From positions 1 to 38,407 of the forward strand of contig DASZPJ010000007.1 in assembly GCA_035550295.1 (NCBI GenBank): 38,407 bases of DNA, read 5' to 3'. Positions 31,985 to 38,407 of this stretch are shown one piece after another; the first letter of the stretch is position 1; every line of letters starts with the position of its first letter. Source of the DNA: DASZPJ01 sp035550295. GTDB lineage: Bacteria; Patescibacteriota; Saccharimonadia; Saccharimonadales; UBA4665. Under the pieces are notes generated by a model that saw nothing but the letters and a program-made list of their open reading frames with translations, was not told the DNA's origin and did no database searches. The position numbers and the translations under genes are program-made.

Positions 31985-33466
31985 ATGAGCAGCGTCCGTA
32001 CCCGTTTCGCGCCCAGCCCGACCGGCTTTTTGCATGTTGGTGGCGTCCGCACAGCCTTTTATAACTACTTGTTCGCCCAACACCACGGTGGCACGTTCAT
32101 ACTGCGGCTGGAAGACACCGATCGCGAACGCTTCGTACCCGAAGGTGTGGGACAGATCGTTGAAGCCCTGGATTGGCTGGGGCTGGAGCCAAATGAGGGG
32201 TTTTGGATCAGCCAGGGCCAGCACAAAAACATTGAATACATCCAGTCAGAGCGCCAAAAAACCGGCTTATACCAAAAGGTCGCTGAACAGTTGGTGGAGC
32301 AGGGACTGGCCTACTATTCCTACGTTACCCCGGAACGCTACCAGGAATACAAGCAAGATGCCGCCCACCAGCCATTTGTTTACCGCAAATCGATGGAAGC
32401 AGAATTCCACGATGGTAAAAGCCCTGGCCCGGAAGGCGAGTATCCGATCCGCCTGGACGTCGAAGCCATCAGGACTGAGTTCCATCATTTGGCTGACAAT
32501 GGCGTGGCCTGGCATGATGAAATCCGCGGTGACTTCGTCGACAATTTGTCATTAATCGAAGACTTTATTTTGATCAAAAGTGACGGCTTTCCGACCTATA
32601 ACTTCGCCAATGTGGTCGATGACCACGAGATGCAGATCAGCCACGTTATCCGCGGCGACGAATTTATAAGTTCCACCAGCAAGCATGTTTTACTCTACGA
32701 ACTCTTTGGCTGGCAAGCGCCGAAGTTTGTACACCTGCCGCCCATCAACGGCCTGGACGGCAAAAAACTGTCGAAGCGCACCGGCGACACCAACACGCTG
32801 GAATACCGTGACAAAGGCTACTTGCCAGAAGCGCTATTAAACTTCCTGGTCTTACTTGGCTGGAATGACGGCAGCACCCAAGAGGTCTTTAGCCAACAGG
32901 AACTGATCGACAAATTCTCGCTCGACCGGCTCAACACCAGCCCGGCGGTCTTTGATCCGAAGCGCCTGGACTGGATGAACGGCAGTTACATCCGCGAATT
33001 ATCGATTGATGCACTCTATAAAAAGGTCGCCGACTTTTGGCCAGACGAAGCCCAAGCCGCTGACGATGCTTATAAAAAACAGGTGCTGGGCCTGGTTCAG
33101 GAACGACTTAAATATTTCAGTGAATTGCCGGAATTAACCCGTTTCTTTTTCGTTGATTTACCTGTTGATGACAGCCTTATTTCTGAACACAAGCAGCTCA
33201 AAAAATTGTCTTCAGGCGAGCTTCGTGACCTGTTAGAAAAAGCTAAAGCCAGCCTGGAAGCGAGTAGCTTTACTACTGATGACCTTACTCAAAAATTAAA
33301 CGATCTACTGGAACAAACCGGCCAAAAACCAGCCGTCTTGTTTAGCCTGATACGCATCGCCACCACCCAGGCACCGGCCAGTCCGGCTTTGGCCGACAGC
33401 TTGGCCGCACTGGGTAAAGACCGCAGCCTAAGCCGCATCGAAACCCAGCTGAAACATCTGGGCTAA
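31985..33466 (+). CDS. gltX: Glutamyl-tRNA synthetase
   Basis: 493 aa, class Ic synthetase of normal length. The HIGH-type motif FAPSPTGFLHVGG is at 8-20 and the KMSKS-type motif KLSKR at 261-265. GDFVDNLSLIEDFILIKSDGFPTYNFANVVDDHEM (182-216) is highly conserved. The C-terminal anticodon-binding region is complete. It charges tRNA-Glu; whether it also mischarges tRNA-Gln for GatCAB cannot be judged here. Confidence 0.96.
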   Translation: MSSVRTRFAPSPTGFLHVGGVRTAFYNYLFAQHHGGTFILRLEDTDRERFVPEGVGQIVEALDWLGLEPNEGFWISQGQHKNIEYIQSERQKTGLYQKVAEQLVEQGLAYYSYVTPERYQEYKQDAAHQPFVYRKSMEAEFHDGKSPGPEGEYPIRLDVEAIRTEFHHLADNGVAWHDEIRGDFVDNLSLIEDFILIKSDGFPTYNFANVVDDHEMQISHVIRGDEFISSTSKHVLLYELFGWQAPKFVHLPPINGLDGKKLSKRTGDTNTLEYRDKGYLPEALLNFLVLLGWNDGSTQEVFSQQELIDKFSLDRLNTSPAVFDPKRLDWMNGSYIRELSIDALYKKVADFWPDEAQAADDAYKKQVLGLVQERLKYFSELPELTRFFFVDLPVDDSLISEHKQLKKLSSGELRDLLEKAKASLEASSFTTDDLTQKLNDLLEQTGQKPAVLFSLIRIATTQAPASPALADSLAALGKDRSLSRIETQLKHLG

Positions 33467-33478
33467 GCCTTGTAAATT

Positions 33479-33487
33479 TGCTATCAT
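33479..33487 (+). promoter_or_regulatory. Extended -10 promoter of the DUF3048-kinase unit
   Basis: TGC-TATCAT with 7 bases to the ATG at 33495. Confidence 0.5.
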
Positions 33488-33494
33488 AAGCAGT

Positions 33495-34796
33495 ATGAAT
33501 GGAGATGAGCAGCCACAGCGGCCTGGTTCTTCATTGCGGGCTGCTCTCGATGCCCGCAACCAAAGACCAGTACCTGCCGCAGTCGAACCACCAAAAGCCG
33601 AAACCGAAAGCTTTAAAACACCCGAAGAAGTAGCTGCCACCGATGACATTAAACAGCCGGCCGAACTGGTCAAGCAGGTGAATGCCGACCTACCAGTCGA
33701 CAGCACCAAACAACCAGCTTCATGGCGCAGTAAATTAAACCCTCATTTCAGTTGGCCACCCGGCAAAAAAGAGTACATCGCAATCGCTGCGGCCGTGTTA
33801 CTGATAGGGGGCATCACCGCGGCCCTGGTTTTGGCCCATCACTCCAAGCCGGTGCCAGCCAAACACAAAGCCCACGTCATCGTTAAGAAGAAACCAACAA
33901 CCGTTCCATCCAATTTGACCGGGCTGCCAGTCGCACCCTTCATCAACCAACGGCCAGTCACGGCAGTGATGATCGAGAACAGTCTCGATGCCCGACCGCA
34001 GTCGGGTTTGAGCCAAGCCGGAGTCGTCTTTGAAGCCGTCGCCGAAGGTGGCGTGACCCGTTTCGTGGCGCTGTTCCAAGATGCCTCTAACGTCAACGTC
34101 GGTCCTGTTCGCAGTGCCCGACCATACTATATTGACTGGATGAGCGGCTTTGACGCCAGCTATGCGCACGTCGGCGGCAGCCCCAACGCTTTGGCTGACA
34201 TCCGCAACTGGAACGTTAAAGACCTGGACGAGTTCGCCAATGGCGGTTCGTACCACCGCGTCGGTTCACGGGCCGCACCGCACAACGTCTATACCAATGT
34301 CAGCACACTCAACCAGCTGGAAGCCAGCAAAGGCTACGGTACCAGCCACTATACCAGCTTGCTGCGTAAAAAAGATGCGCCTGCCAAAACCGTCACTGCC
34401 GGCAGCATCAACTTTACAATGTCCGGTCCGGACTACAACGTACATTACGATTACAACACCAAAACCAACACTTACGAACGTAGTGAAGCCGGCGCTGCAC
34501 ACATCGATGCCAACACCAGCAAACAGATCAACCCGAATGTCGTGATTGCCATAGTTGTCGCCAAGGCCCAAGGAGCGCTAGACGCCAGCGGGGCTTACTA
34601 CTCCGACTACCAAGACATAGGCAGCGGCATTGCTTACATATTCCAGGACGGCATACTAACTACGGGCAACTGGCACAAAGCCAGCCGCACCAACCAAATC
34701 AGCTTCACGGTCGGCGGCCAGCCGATCCGCCTGAACGCCGGCCAGACTTGGATTACCGCCGTCGACAGCACTAGTGCCGTTAGTTCATCGCCGTAG
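33495..34796 (+). CDS. DUF3048 (YerB-like) membrane-anchored protein
   Basis: 433 aa. A cytoplasmic proline/glutamate-rich head (1-90), a membrane helix (about 94-115) and a DUF3048 region from about 150: RPVTAVMIENSLDARPQSGLS, VFEAVAEGGVTRFVALFQ, VGPVRSARPYYIDWMSGFDASYAHVGGS and the C-terminal NAGQTWITAVD. YerB of Bacillus is a lipoprotein of unknown function; here a transmembrane anchor replaces the lipobox. It is followed 13 bases later by a histidine kinase gene, suggesting a shared envelope-sensing role (inference). Confidence 0.85.
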   Translation: MNGDEQPQRPGSSLRAALDARNQRPVPAAVEPPKAETESFKTPEEVAATDDIKQPAELVKQVNADLPVDSTKQPASWRSKLNPHFSWPPGKKEYIAIAAAVLLIGGITAALVLAHHSKPVPAKHKAHVIVKKKPTTVPSNLTGLPVAPFINQRPVTAVMIENSLDARPQSGLSQAGVVFEAVAEGGVTRFVALFQDASNVNVGPVRSARPYYIDWMSGFDASYAHVGGSPNALADIRNWNVKDLDEFANGGSYHRVGSRAAPHNVYTNVSTLNQLEASKGYGTSHYTSLLRKKDAPAKTVTAGSINFTMSGPDYNVHYDYNTKTNTYERSEAGAAHIDANTSKQINPNVVIAIVVAKAQGALDASGAYYSDYQDIGSGIAYIFQDGILTTGNWHKASRTNQISFTVGGQPIRLNAGQTWITAVDSTSAVSSSP

Positions 34797-34809
34797 GAAG
34801 AGCTAGCAG

Positions 34810-36345
34810 ATGGACCATTTCCGACAGTTCCAACGCAAACTGCAGCAGCTGGTTTTTGGTCTATTGATTGCTGAGAACTTACTGCTGCTGTTCGTGTGGT
34901 GGCTAAGCAACTTACACCACAGCCTGAGCATTGTAATGTTGGTAGTCTCTCTAGTTGTAGCGGTCGGGCTGGCTACCGCGACGGCCATGTTGCTAAGCAA
35001 GCGCGTCACTGAACCACTGCTAGCCATCTGGCAAACAGTTTGGCATCTCAGCCCAACCGAAGCTGGCACCAAGGCCCCGGAAATCGAAAAATTAAGCCTG
35101 GGCCGGGAATTGGTCACCAGCCTGGCTGCCCAAATCTACCAATTTGCCGATGTTGCTAACGAAACTGCTGCCCACACAACATCCCCAAAACCCAGCTTGA
35201 ACCAGAATTTTGTGGCCCAAAATTTACCGCTGCCGCTATTCATTATGGATGCCCAGGACACCGTTATCTTTGCCAATACTGCCGCCGCAGAATACATCGG
35301 CATGGCAGCTGAAGACCTGGTCGGGAAAAACGTCTACATGGTGCTGGATATGTCGTTCCCCAGCAACGACACCCTGGACGATTGGCTGAAGCAATCCCGT
35401 GCCGATTCAGCTACGGCTTCGTCCAGTTGGGAAAGGGTTCGCTTGAATGTTCGAGACAATCATCCGGCAAGGCTATTCGACCTGGCAGCTTATTACAACC
35501 GCGACAACCCTGAACACAACGAGGTTATGTTGGCGCTGTTTGACCACACCAAGCAGTACAGCCAAGACGACCAGGCCATAAGCTTTATCGCCCTGACAGT
35601 GCATGAGCTGCGGACTCCGCTGACATTGTTGCGGGGCTATATTGAAGTCTTTGAAGATGAGATTGACACCGCCGGCCAGCCGGAACTGGCTAACTTTATG
35701 GATAAAATGCACTCCCAGGCCGAACAGCTAATGTCGTTCGTCAATAACATCCTGAACGTCGCCCGGGTCGACGACGACCAGCTGCAGCTGCACTTACAGA
35801 AAGGTGAGTGGCCAAGCATTCTCAAAAAAGCCGTCCAGGACCTGTCTTTGCGCGCTAAAGTCCGCGGTATCACCCTGAACTGCAAGATAGCTACTGGCCT
35901 GCCAGCAGTCGGCGTCGACGCCATCGGCATCGTAGAAGTAGTCAACAACTTGGTTGATAACGCCATCAAATATAGTGGACAAAGCACCACCATTAACATC
36001 GAATCCAAGATCAACCAGGAAGGCCTGGTGGAAACTACCATCCAGGACTTTGGCCTTGGCATTGGCAGCAGCATCATGCCCAACTTGTTTACCAAGTTTT
36101 ACCGCGATCACCGCAACCGCGCCCAAATTGGCGGCACCGGCCTAGGATTGTACCTATCCAAAGCCATCATCCAAGCCCACGGCGGCAATTTGTGGGTGAG
36201 AAGCAAAGAAGGCGAAGGCAGTACTTTCGGCTTTACCTTGCTGCCTTACGACCAAATTAGCGAAGCCAGCAAGCAAAGCGGCAACCAGGAAATTACCCGC
36301 ACCGCCCACGGCTGGATCAAGAACCACTCCCTATACCGAAGGTAA
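34810..36345 (+). CDS. Sensor histidine kinase with PAS domain
   Basis: 511 aa. Two membrane helices at about 12-33 and 40-62 with almost no external loop, so it is unlikely to sense an extracellular ligand directly. A PAS domain spans about 135-250 (LPLFIMDAQDTVIFANTAAAEYIG). The HisKA helix contains H265 in TVHELRTP. The ATPase has the N box EVVNNLVDNAIKYS, G1 DFGLGIGS and G2 GGTGLGLYLSKA. AGGAAGAG lies upstream of the ATG within the DUF3048 operon. The response regulator gene follows 18 bases later. Confidence 0.93.
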   Translation: MDHFRQFQRKLQQLVFGLLIAENLLLLFVWWLSNLHHSLSIVMLVVSLVVAVGLATATAMLLSKRVTEPLLAIWQTVWHLSPTEAGTKAPEIEKLSLGRELVTSLAAQIYQFADVANETAAHTTSPKPSLNQNFVAQNLPLPLFIMDAQDTVIFANTAAAEYIGMAAEDLVGKNVYMVLDMSFPSNDTLDDWLKQSRADSATASSSWERVRLNVRDNHPARLFDLAAYYNRDNPEHNEVMLALFDHTKQYSQDDQAISFIALTVHELRTPLTLLRGYIEVFEDEIDTAGQPELANFMDKMHSQAEQLMSFVNNILNVARVDDDQLQLHLQKGEWPSILKKAVQDLSLRAKVRGITLNCKIATGLPAVGVDAIGIVEVVNNLVDNAIKYSGQSTTINIESKINQEGLVETTIQDFGLGIGSSIMPNLFTKFYRDHRNRAQIGGTGLGLYLSKAIIQAHGGNLWVRSKEGEGSTFGFTLLPYDQISEASKQSGNQEITRTAHGWIKNHSLYRR

Positions 36346-36347
36346 AG

Positions 36348-36356
36348 TGATAGAGT
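36348..36356 (+). promoter_or_regulatory. Extended -10 promoter of the response regulator
   Basis: TGA-TAGAGT ends 7 bases before the ATG at 36364, between kinase and regulator genes, so the regulator may be made independently. Confidence 0.4.
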
Positions 36357-36363
36357 AGAAGTA

Positions 36364-36771
36364 ATGACAGATTTACCCACCGACCAACCTCCAGTCGTCG
36401 CTGGACGCCATGTGCTATGCATCGAAGATGAGCACTTCATCGCCGAACTTTACACCCGCGCGCTCAACAAAGCCGGCTACGAAGTCACTACCATCGTCGA
36501 CGGCGCCGAAGGCCTGGAAGCCGCCAAAACCAACCAATACGACATCATTTTGCTGGACCTGATGGTGCCCAACCTTAGCGGTATTGAGATTTTGCGGGCT
36601 TTGCGCGATCCTACCCTCAATCCACCCGTTAAATCCAAAATTATCATTACGACCAACCTAGAACAGCGCGACGACGTCCGGGCCGACATCGAAAGCCAGG
36701 CCGACGGCTACCTCGTCAAAGCCGAAATCACCCCCAAAGAACTAGTCGACTTCCTAGACACCATTAAATAG
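36364..36771 (+). CDS. Stand-alone response regulator receiver
   Basis: 135 aa, a single receiver domain with no output domain. Acidic pocket ED (E21, D22), phosphorylation site D65 in ILLDLMVPNLSG, a threonine in IIITTN and lysine in YLVKAE. CheY-like proteins of this type act by protein-protein contact. The gene is next to the PAS kinase, which is the likely partner. It overlaps the convergent phosphatase gene by eight bases at the 3' end. Confidence 0.93.
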   Translation: MTDLPTDQPPVVAGRHVLCIEDEHFIAELYTRALNKAGYEVTTIVDGAEGLEAAKTNQYDIILLDLMVPNLSGIEILRALRDPTLNPPVKSKIIITTNLEQRDDVRADIESQADGYLVKAEITPKELVDFLDTIK

Positions 36772-37234
36772 TCAGTCTGCGGATGCTGCCACAGTCAGCC
36801 ATAAACGGTTCTTGAACTTGCTCCAGCGCTCCACACAAACCAGCAATTAAAAAGCCATGCGTCACCCAAATGCGCTCCGTTGGCGGATTCTCCAAAACCA
36901 TTTTCGCGGCCGCCAACACTTGCTCGGGGACTTCCCGCCGCGAAAGCATGGCGTCCACCGTCTGCACGTCGAGACCGCTATTAACTTCGCTAATAAGCGG
37001 TTCGATGCGCAGGTTTCGTAATCCGGCCAATTCTGCCGTCTGGCGAGTCCGTAGCATTGGCGACACGGCTGTCGGTTCGTGGGCCAGATCGATGCCAAGT
37101 GCGGCCAGTTGTTCGGCCAAAGCTTTTGCTTCAATAATACCTTGTTCGCTCAGTGGCGCACCATCCGGGCCAAAGCCGGCGCGCTCACCACGCTTAACAC
37201 CGGTCGAGCCATGGCGGATTAGCAAAATTTCCAT
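36764..37234 (-). CDS. Histidine phosphatase (phosphoglycerate mutase-like)
   Basis: 156 aa. RHGST near the start (LLIRHG, 4-9) provides the catalytic histidine H8; SPMLRTRQTAEL (58-69) and VTHGF provide the other arginine and histidine. Family members act on sugar phosphates, phosphoproteins or small phosphoesters. It is shorter than most cofactor-dependent mutases, so a phosphatase (SixA/CobC-type) is more likely than glycolytic Gpm. Substrate unknown. Confidence 0.85.
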   Translation of the reverse strand: MEILLIRHGSTGVKRGERAGFGPDGAPLSEQGIIEAKALAEQLAALGIDLAHEPTAVSPMLRTRQTAELAGLRNLRIEPLISEVNSGLDVQTVDAMLSRREVPEQVLAAAKMVLENPPTERIWVTHGFLIAGLCGALEQVQEPFMADCGSIRRLTI

Positions 37235-37240
37235 GGTCGA

Positions 37241-37249
37241 AGTATAGCA
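37241..37249 (-). promoter_or_regulatory. Extended -10 promoter of the histidine phosphatase
   Basis: Minus-strand TGC-TATACT ends 6 bases before the ATG at 37234. Confidence 0.5.
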
Positions 37250-37271
37250 CCAAGGCGTGAGCTAAATCACG

Positions 37272-37299
37272 TTGCAGCAACATGCTTGTGGTGTATACT
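37272..37299 (+). promoter_or_regulatory. Candidate promoter of an untranslated RNA
   Basis: TTGCAG (37272-37277), 16-base spacer, TATACT (37294-37299). The predicted start is near 37306, but no start codon with support follows for over 200 bases. Confidence 0.45.
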
Positions 37300-37305
37300 A
37301 AATCC

Positions 37306-37508
37306 CAGCCACGCGGAGACTTTGGGAAACCGATTTACTCCTCGGACTTATCACAAGCACGCATACTTCGGTCCCTGCGGTCTTTCAAACTCATTAGTTT
37401 CTAGCACGAGAAGTCGGATCATCGGAACGGTATCATCCACTTCGCTCGAAGCTCTAAATCTTAATCCGTTCACTGGCAGATTACACTAGTCAGTTACTCT
37501 TTTTATTA
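37306..37508 (+). ncRNA. Candidate structured untranslated RNA upstream of the umu operon
   Basis: The stretch 37251-37543 has no convincing gene. It contains a TCCCA/TGGGA hairpin (about 37302-37327), CCGA/TCGG, and a long imperfect hairpin at 37407-37448: CGAG-AAGT-GGAT-AT pairs with AT-ATCC-ACTT-CTCG around a nine-base loop, about 14 pairs with small bulges. ACTG/CAGT followed by a T-rich run near 37495-37504 may end it. It could be a free RNA or a long leader. It matches none of SRP RNA, tmRNA, RNase P or SAM-I by motif. Confidence 0.35.
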
Positions 37509-37509
37509 T
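37481..37509 (+). promoter_or_regulatory. Promoter of the small protein-umuD-umuC operon
   Basis: TTACAC (37481-37486), 17-base spacer, TATTAT (37504-37509). The predicted leader of about 28 bases contains AGGAG (37531-37535), so this unit has a conventional leader. No LexA operator could be assigned. Confidence 0.5.
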
Positions 37510-37543
37510 CTGAACAGCTCACCCGAGCACAGGAGTTTGAACC

Positions 37544-37687
37544 ATGAACACTACCAACACTATCGTCGCCAGCGAAATCCAAATCGCCAGCATCCGTTTT
37601 AGCCACGAAGCCGACCAAGTCAAATTTGAGAGCTTTCCAAAGCGACTCATCTTCAAAGGCCGCGAATACGTCCTGGCCGAGGCATAA
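37544..37687 (+). CDS. 47-aa protein at the head of the translesion operon
   Basis: Short gene from ATG 37544 to TAA 37687, with AGGAG eight bases upstream. The product is polar with the ending FPKRLIFKGREYVLAEA. A small C-terminal pattern P-x-R-x-x-F-x-GREY recalls DUF6504-type small proteins found next to Y-family polymerases, but this is from memory and weak. The strong Shine-Dalgarno, codon pattern like its neighbours and its place 30 bases before umuD support it being real. Confidence 0.65.
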   Translation: MNTTNTIVASEIQIASIRFSHEADQVKFESFPKRLIFKGREYVLAEA

Positions 37688-37717
37688 AAATATGAGACAA
37701 ACAGAACAGGAGAAATT

Positions 37718-38080
37718 ATGGAAGAAGATTTTACAGATTTGGCCGGAAGCGATGGAGTATCAATCCACGCCGGTTTTCCCAACCCGGGAGTAGACCAGCG
37801 CGGCCGCGGCCGGCCGTTGGCGCTAGACCTCAACCAGCTGCTGGTGCGTCGGCCGAGCAGCACCTACTTGTTCCGCATCAGTGGCCATAATTGGGCCGAC
37901 CAAGGCGTTTACGACGGCGATGTGGCGATAGTAGACCGTGCCCAAGGCCGTGGCGCCAACGATCTGGTTGTAACCTGGCGGGCTAGCGGCTTTGCACTGT
38001 GCCGACGCCGCCAGTTGGCTGGCGACGATGAATCCCTGGGCGTGGTAACAGCCATAATCCATAGATTTAGTGAAGCCTAG
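37718..38080 (+). CDS. umuD: UmuD-like protein lacking the catalytic Ser-Lys pair
   Basis: 120 aa. Alignment to UmuD is clear: HAGFPNPGVD (17-26) matches the cleavage-site region CGFPSPAAD; LDLNQLLVRRPSSTYLFRISG (37-56, shown in part) matches [21 protein letters not shown]; and DGDVAIVD (66-73) matches DGDLLIVD. The catalytic serine of SGDSM is N58 here (SGHNW) and the catalytic lysine is R96 (ALCRRRQL). It therefore should not self-cleave. Its N-terminal arm is 18 residues before GFP against 24 in E. coli. AGGAG lies 5 bases before the ATG. It overlaps umuC. Confidence 0.85.
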   Translation: MEEDFTDLAGSDGVSIHAGFPNPGVDQRGRGRPLALDLNQLLVRRPSSTYLFRISGHNWADQGVYDGDVAIVDRAQGRGANDLVVTWRASGFALCRRRQLAGDDESLGVVTAIIHRFSEA

Positions 38081-38407
38081 CATTTTTGCCCTGATTGATT
38101 GTGACAGCTTCTTCGTAAGTTGTGAGCGCTTGTTCCGGCCAGACTTAGAGGATCGTCCGGTCGTCGTTCTCAGTAGCAACGACGGCTGCGTGGTATCCAG
38201 ATCGGTCGAAGCCAAACAAATCGGCATCCCGATGGGTGCGCCGGCCTTCAAACACAAGCAGCTGTTCCAGCAGTACGGCGTGGTTAGCTTTAGCGCCAAT
38301 TTTGAGCTGTACGGCGACATCAGCGAAAGGGTAATCCGGGTACTGACCAGCGTAACGCCTCGGACCGAAGTCTATTCGGTGGATGAAGCTTTTTTGGATC
38401 TTAGCGA
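38070..38407 (+). CDS. umuC: Translesion DNA polymerase V catalytic subunit, N-terminal part
   Basis: 112 codons are visible before the window ends. The Y-family polymerase start is plain: FALIDCDSFFVSCERLFRP with metal-binding aspartate D10, VVVLSSNDGCVVSRS, and VYSVDEAFLDLS with the catalytic D-E pair. Residues match E. coli UmuC (DVNAFYASCE, VEIYSIDEAFCDL). The steric-gate position is phenylalanine. The GTG at 38070 overlaps the umuD stop by 11 bases; no ATG is available near it. The rest of the gene lies to the right. Confidence 0.9.
   Translation, partial: MKPSIFALIDCDSFFVSCERLFRPDLEDRPVVVLSSNDGCVVSRSVEAKQIGIPMGAPAFKHKQLFQQYGVVSFSANFELYGDISERVIRVLTSVTPRTEVYSVDEAFLDLS

Noticed and set aside
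37286..37489. 67-residue reading frame ahead of the umu operon
   Set aside because: Its start lies upstream of or within the -10 box, composition is unlike the neighbouring proteins and the region folds into hairpins.
37306..37508. SRP RNA, tmRNA, RNase P RNA or SAM-I riboswitch
   Set aside because: None of their conserved core motifs could be found in the segment.
37692..37793. 33-residue frame (MRQTEQEKLW) overlapping the start of umuD
   Set aside because: Out of frame with umuD, no Shine-Dalgarno, and umuD has a strong one.
1..38407. CRISPR array, prophage or insertion sequence
   Set aside because: No regularly spaced repeats, transposase, integrase or phage structural gene seen on either strand.

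Overview
The window looks like chromosome of a member of the Candidate Phyla Radiation, most likely Candidatus Saccharibacteria (TM7). This is inference from gene families and style, not from a marker gene. Genes are packed with frequent 1-26 base overlaps, TGA is a stop (so not SR1/Gracilibacteria), GC is moderate, the sortase/PEGA/DUF3048 envelope set is present, and most transcription units appear leaderless. No phage, insertion sequence or CRISPR array is visible.

Layout. 1-2435: pyrimidine genes, with pyrF (running off the left edge, minus) divergent from two tandem dihydroorotate dehydrogenase paralogues. 2425-6413 (minus): a tight four-gene operon of argininosuccinate synthase, amidinotransferase-fold hydrolase, amidohydrolase and GNAT. 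Its ArgG carries a C-terminal MGS-like domain of the kind that regulates carbamoyl-phosphate synthetase. 6557-11020: prs, purA, pgl and zwf (PRPP, AMP branch, oxidative pentose phosphate entry). 11042-17695: uppP, a MarP-like CvpA-protease, an atypical Nramp transporter, a MacB-type ABC pair, tRNA-Ser(GGA) and a DUF817 membrane protein. 17729-22767: folE-folB, a small membrane protein coupled to a membrane-anchored Clp-type AAA+ protein, a TetR-like regulator and pyrH. 22829-26563: an overlapping run of xth, two alpha/beta-hydrolase-like proteins, a HAD phosphatase and a YjeF/NnrD-like protein. 26622-28000: a probable PD-(D/E)XK nuclease, then a hairpin-rich segment bounded by a 20-bp copy of the tRNA-Leu 3' end, then tRNA-Leu(CAA). 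28107-31941: sortase, PEGA/beta-propeller-like protein and an anchored DUF4367-like protein. 31985-37234: gltX, DUF3048 protein, histidine kinase, stand-alone response regulator and a histidine phosphatase. 37251-38407: a probable untranslated structured transcript, then a translesion operon of a 47-aa protein, a UmuD-like protein that has lost both catalytic residues, and umuC (cut by the right edge).

The most notable items are: (1) the ArgG-MGS fusion heading an arginine/citrulline-type operon; (2) a window-wide promoter architecture in which an extended -10 box (TGn-TAnnnT) ends 6-12 bases before the start codon of 18 genes, with Shine-Dalgarno sequences seen mainly at operon-internal starts; (3) the pseudoprotease UmuD next to UmuC; (4) two candidate structured RNAs, at 27731-27871 and about 37306-37508; (5) a membrane-anchored Clp ATPase with a degenerate first AAA domain and no ClpP-docking loop.
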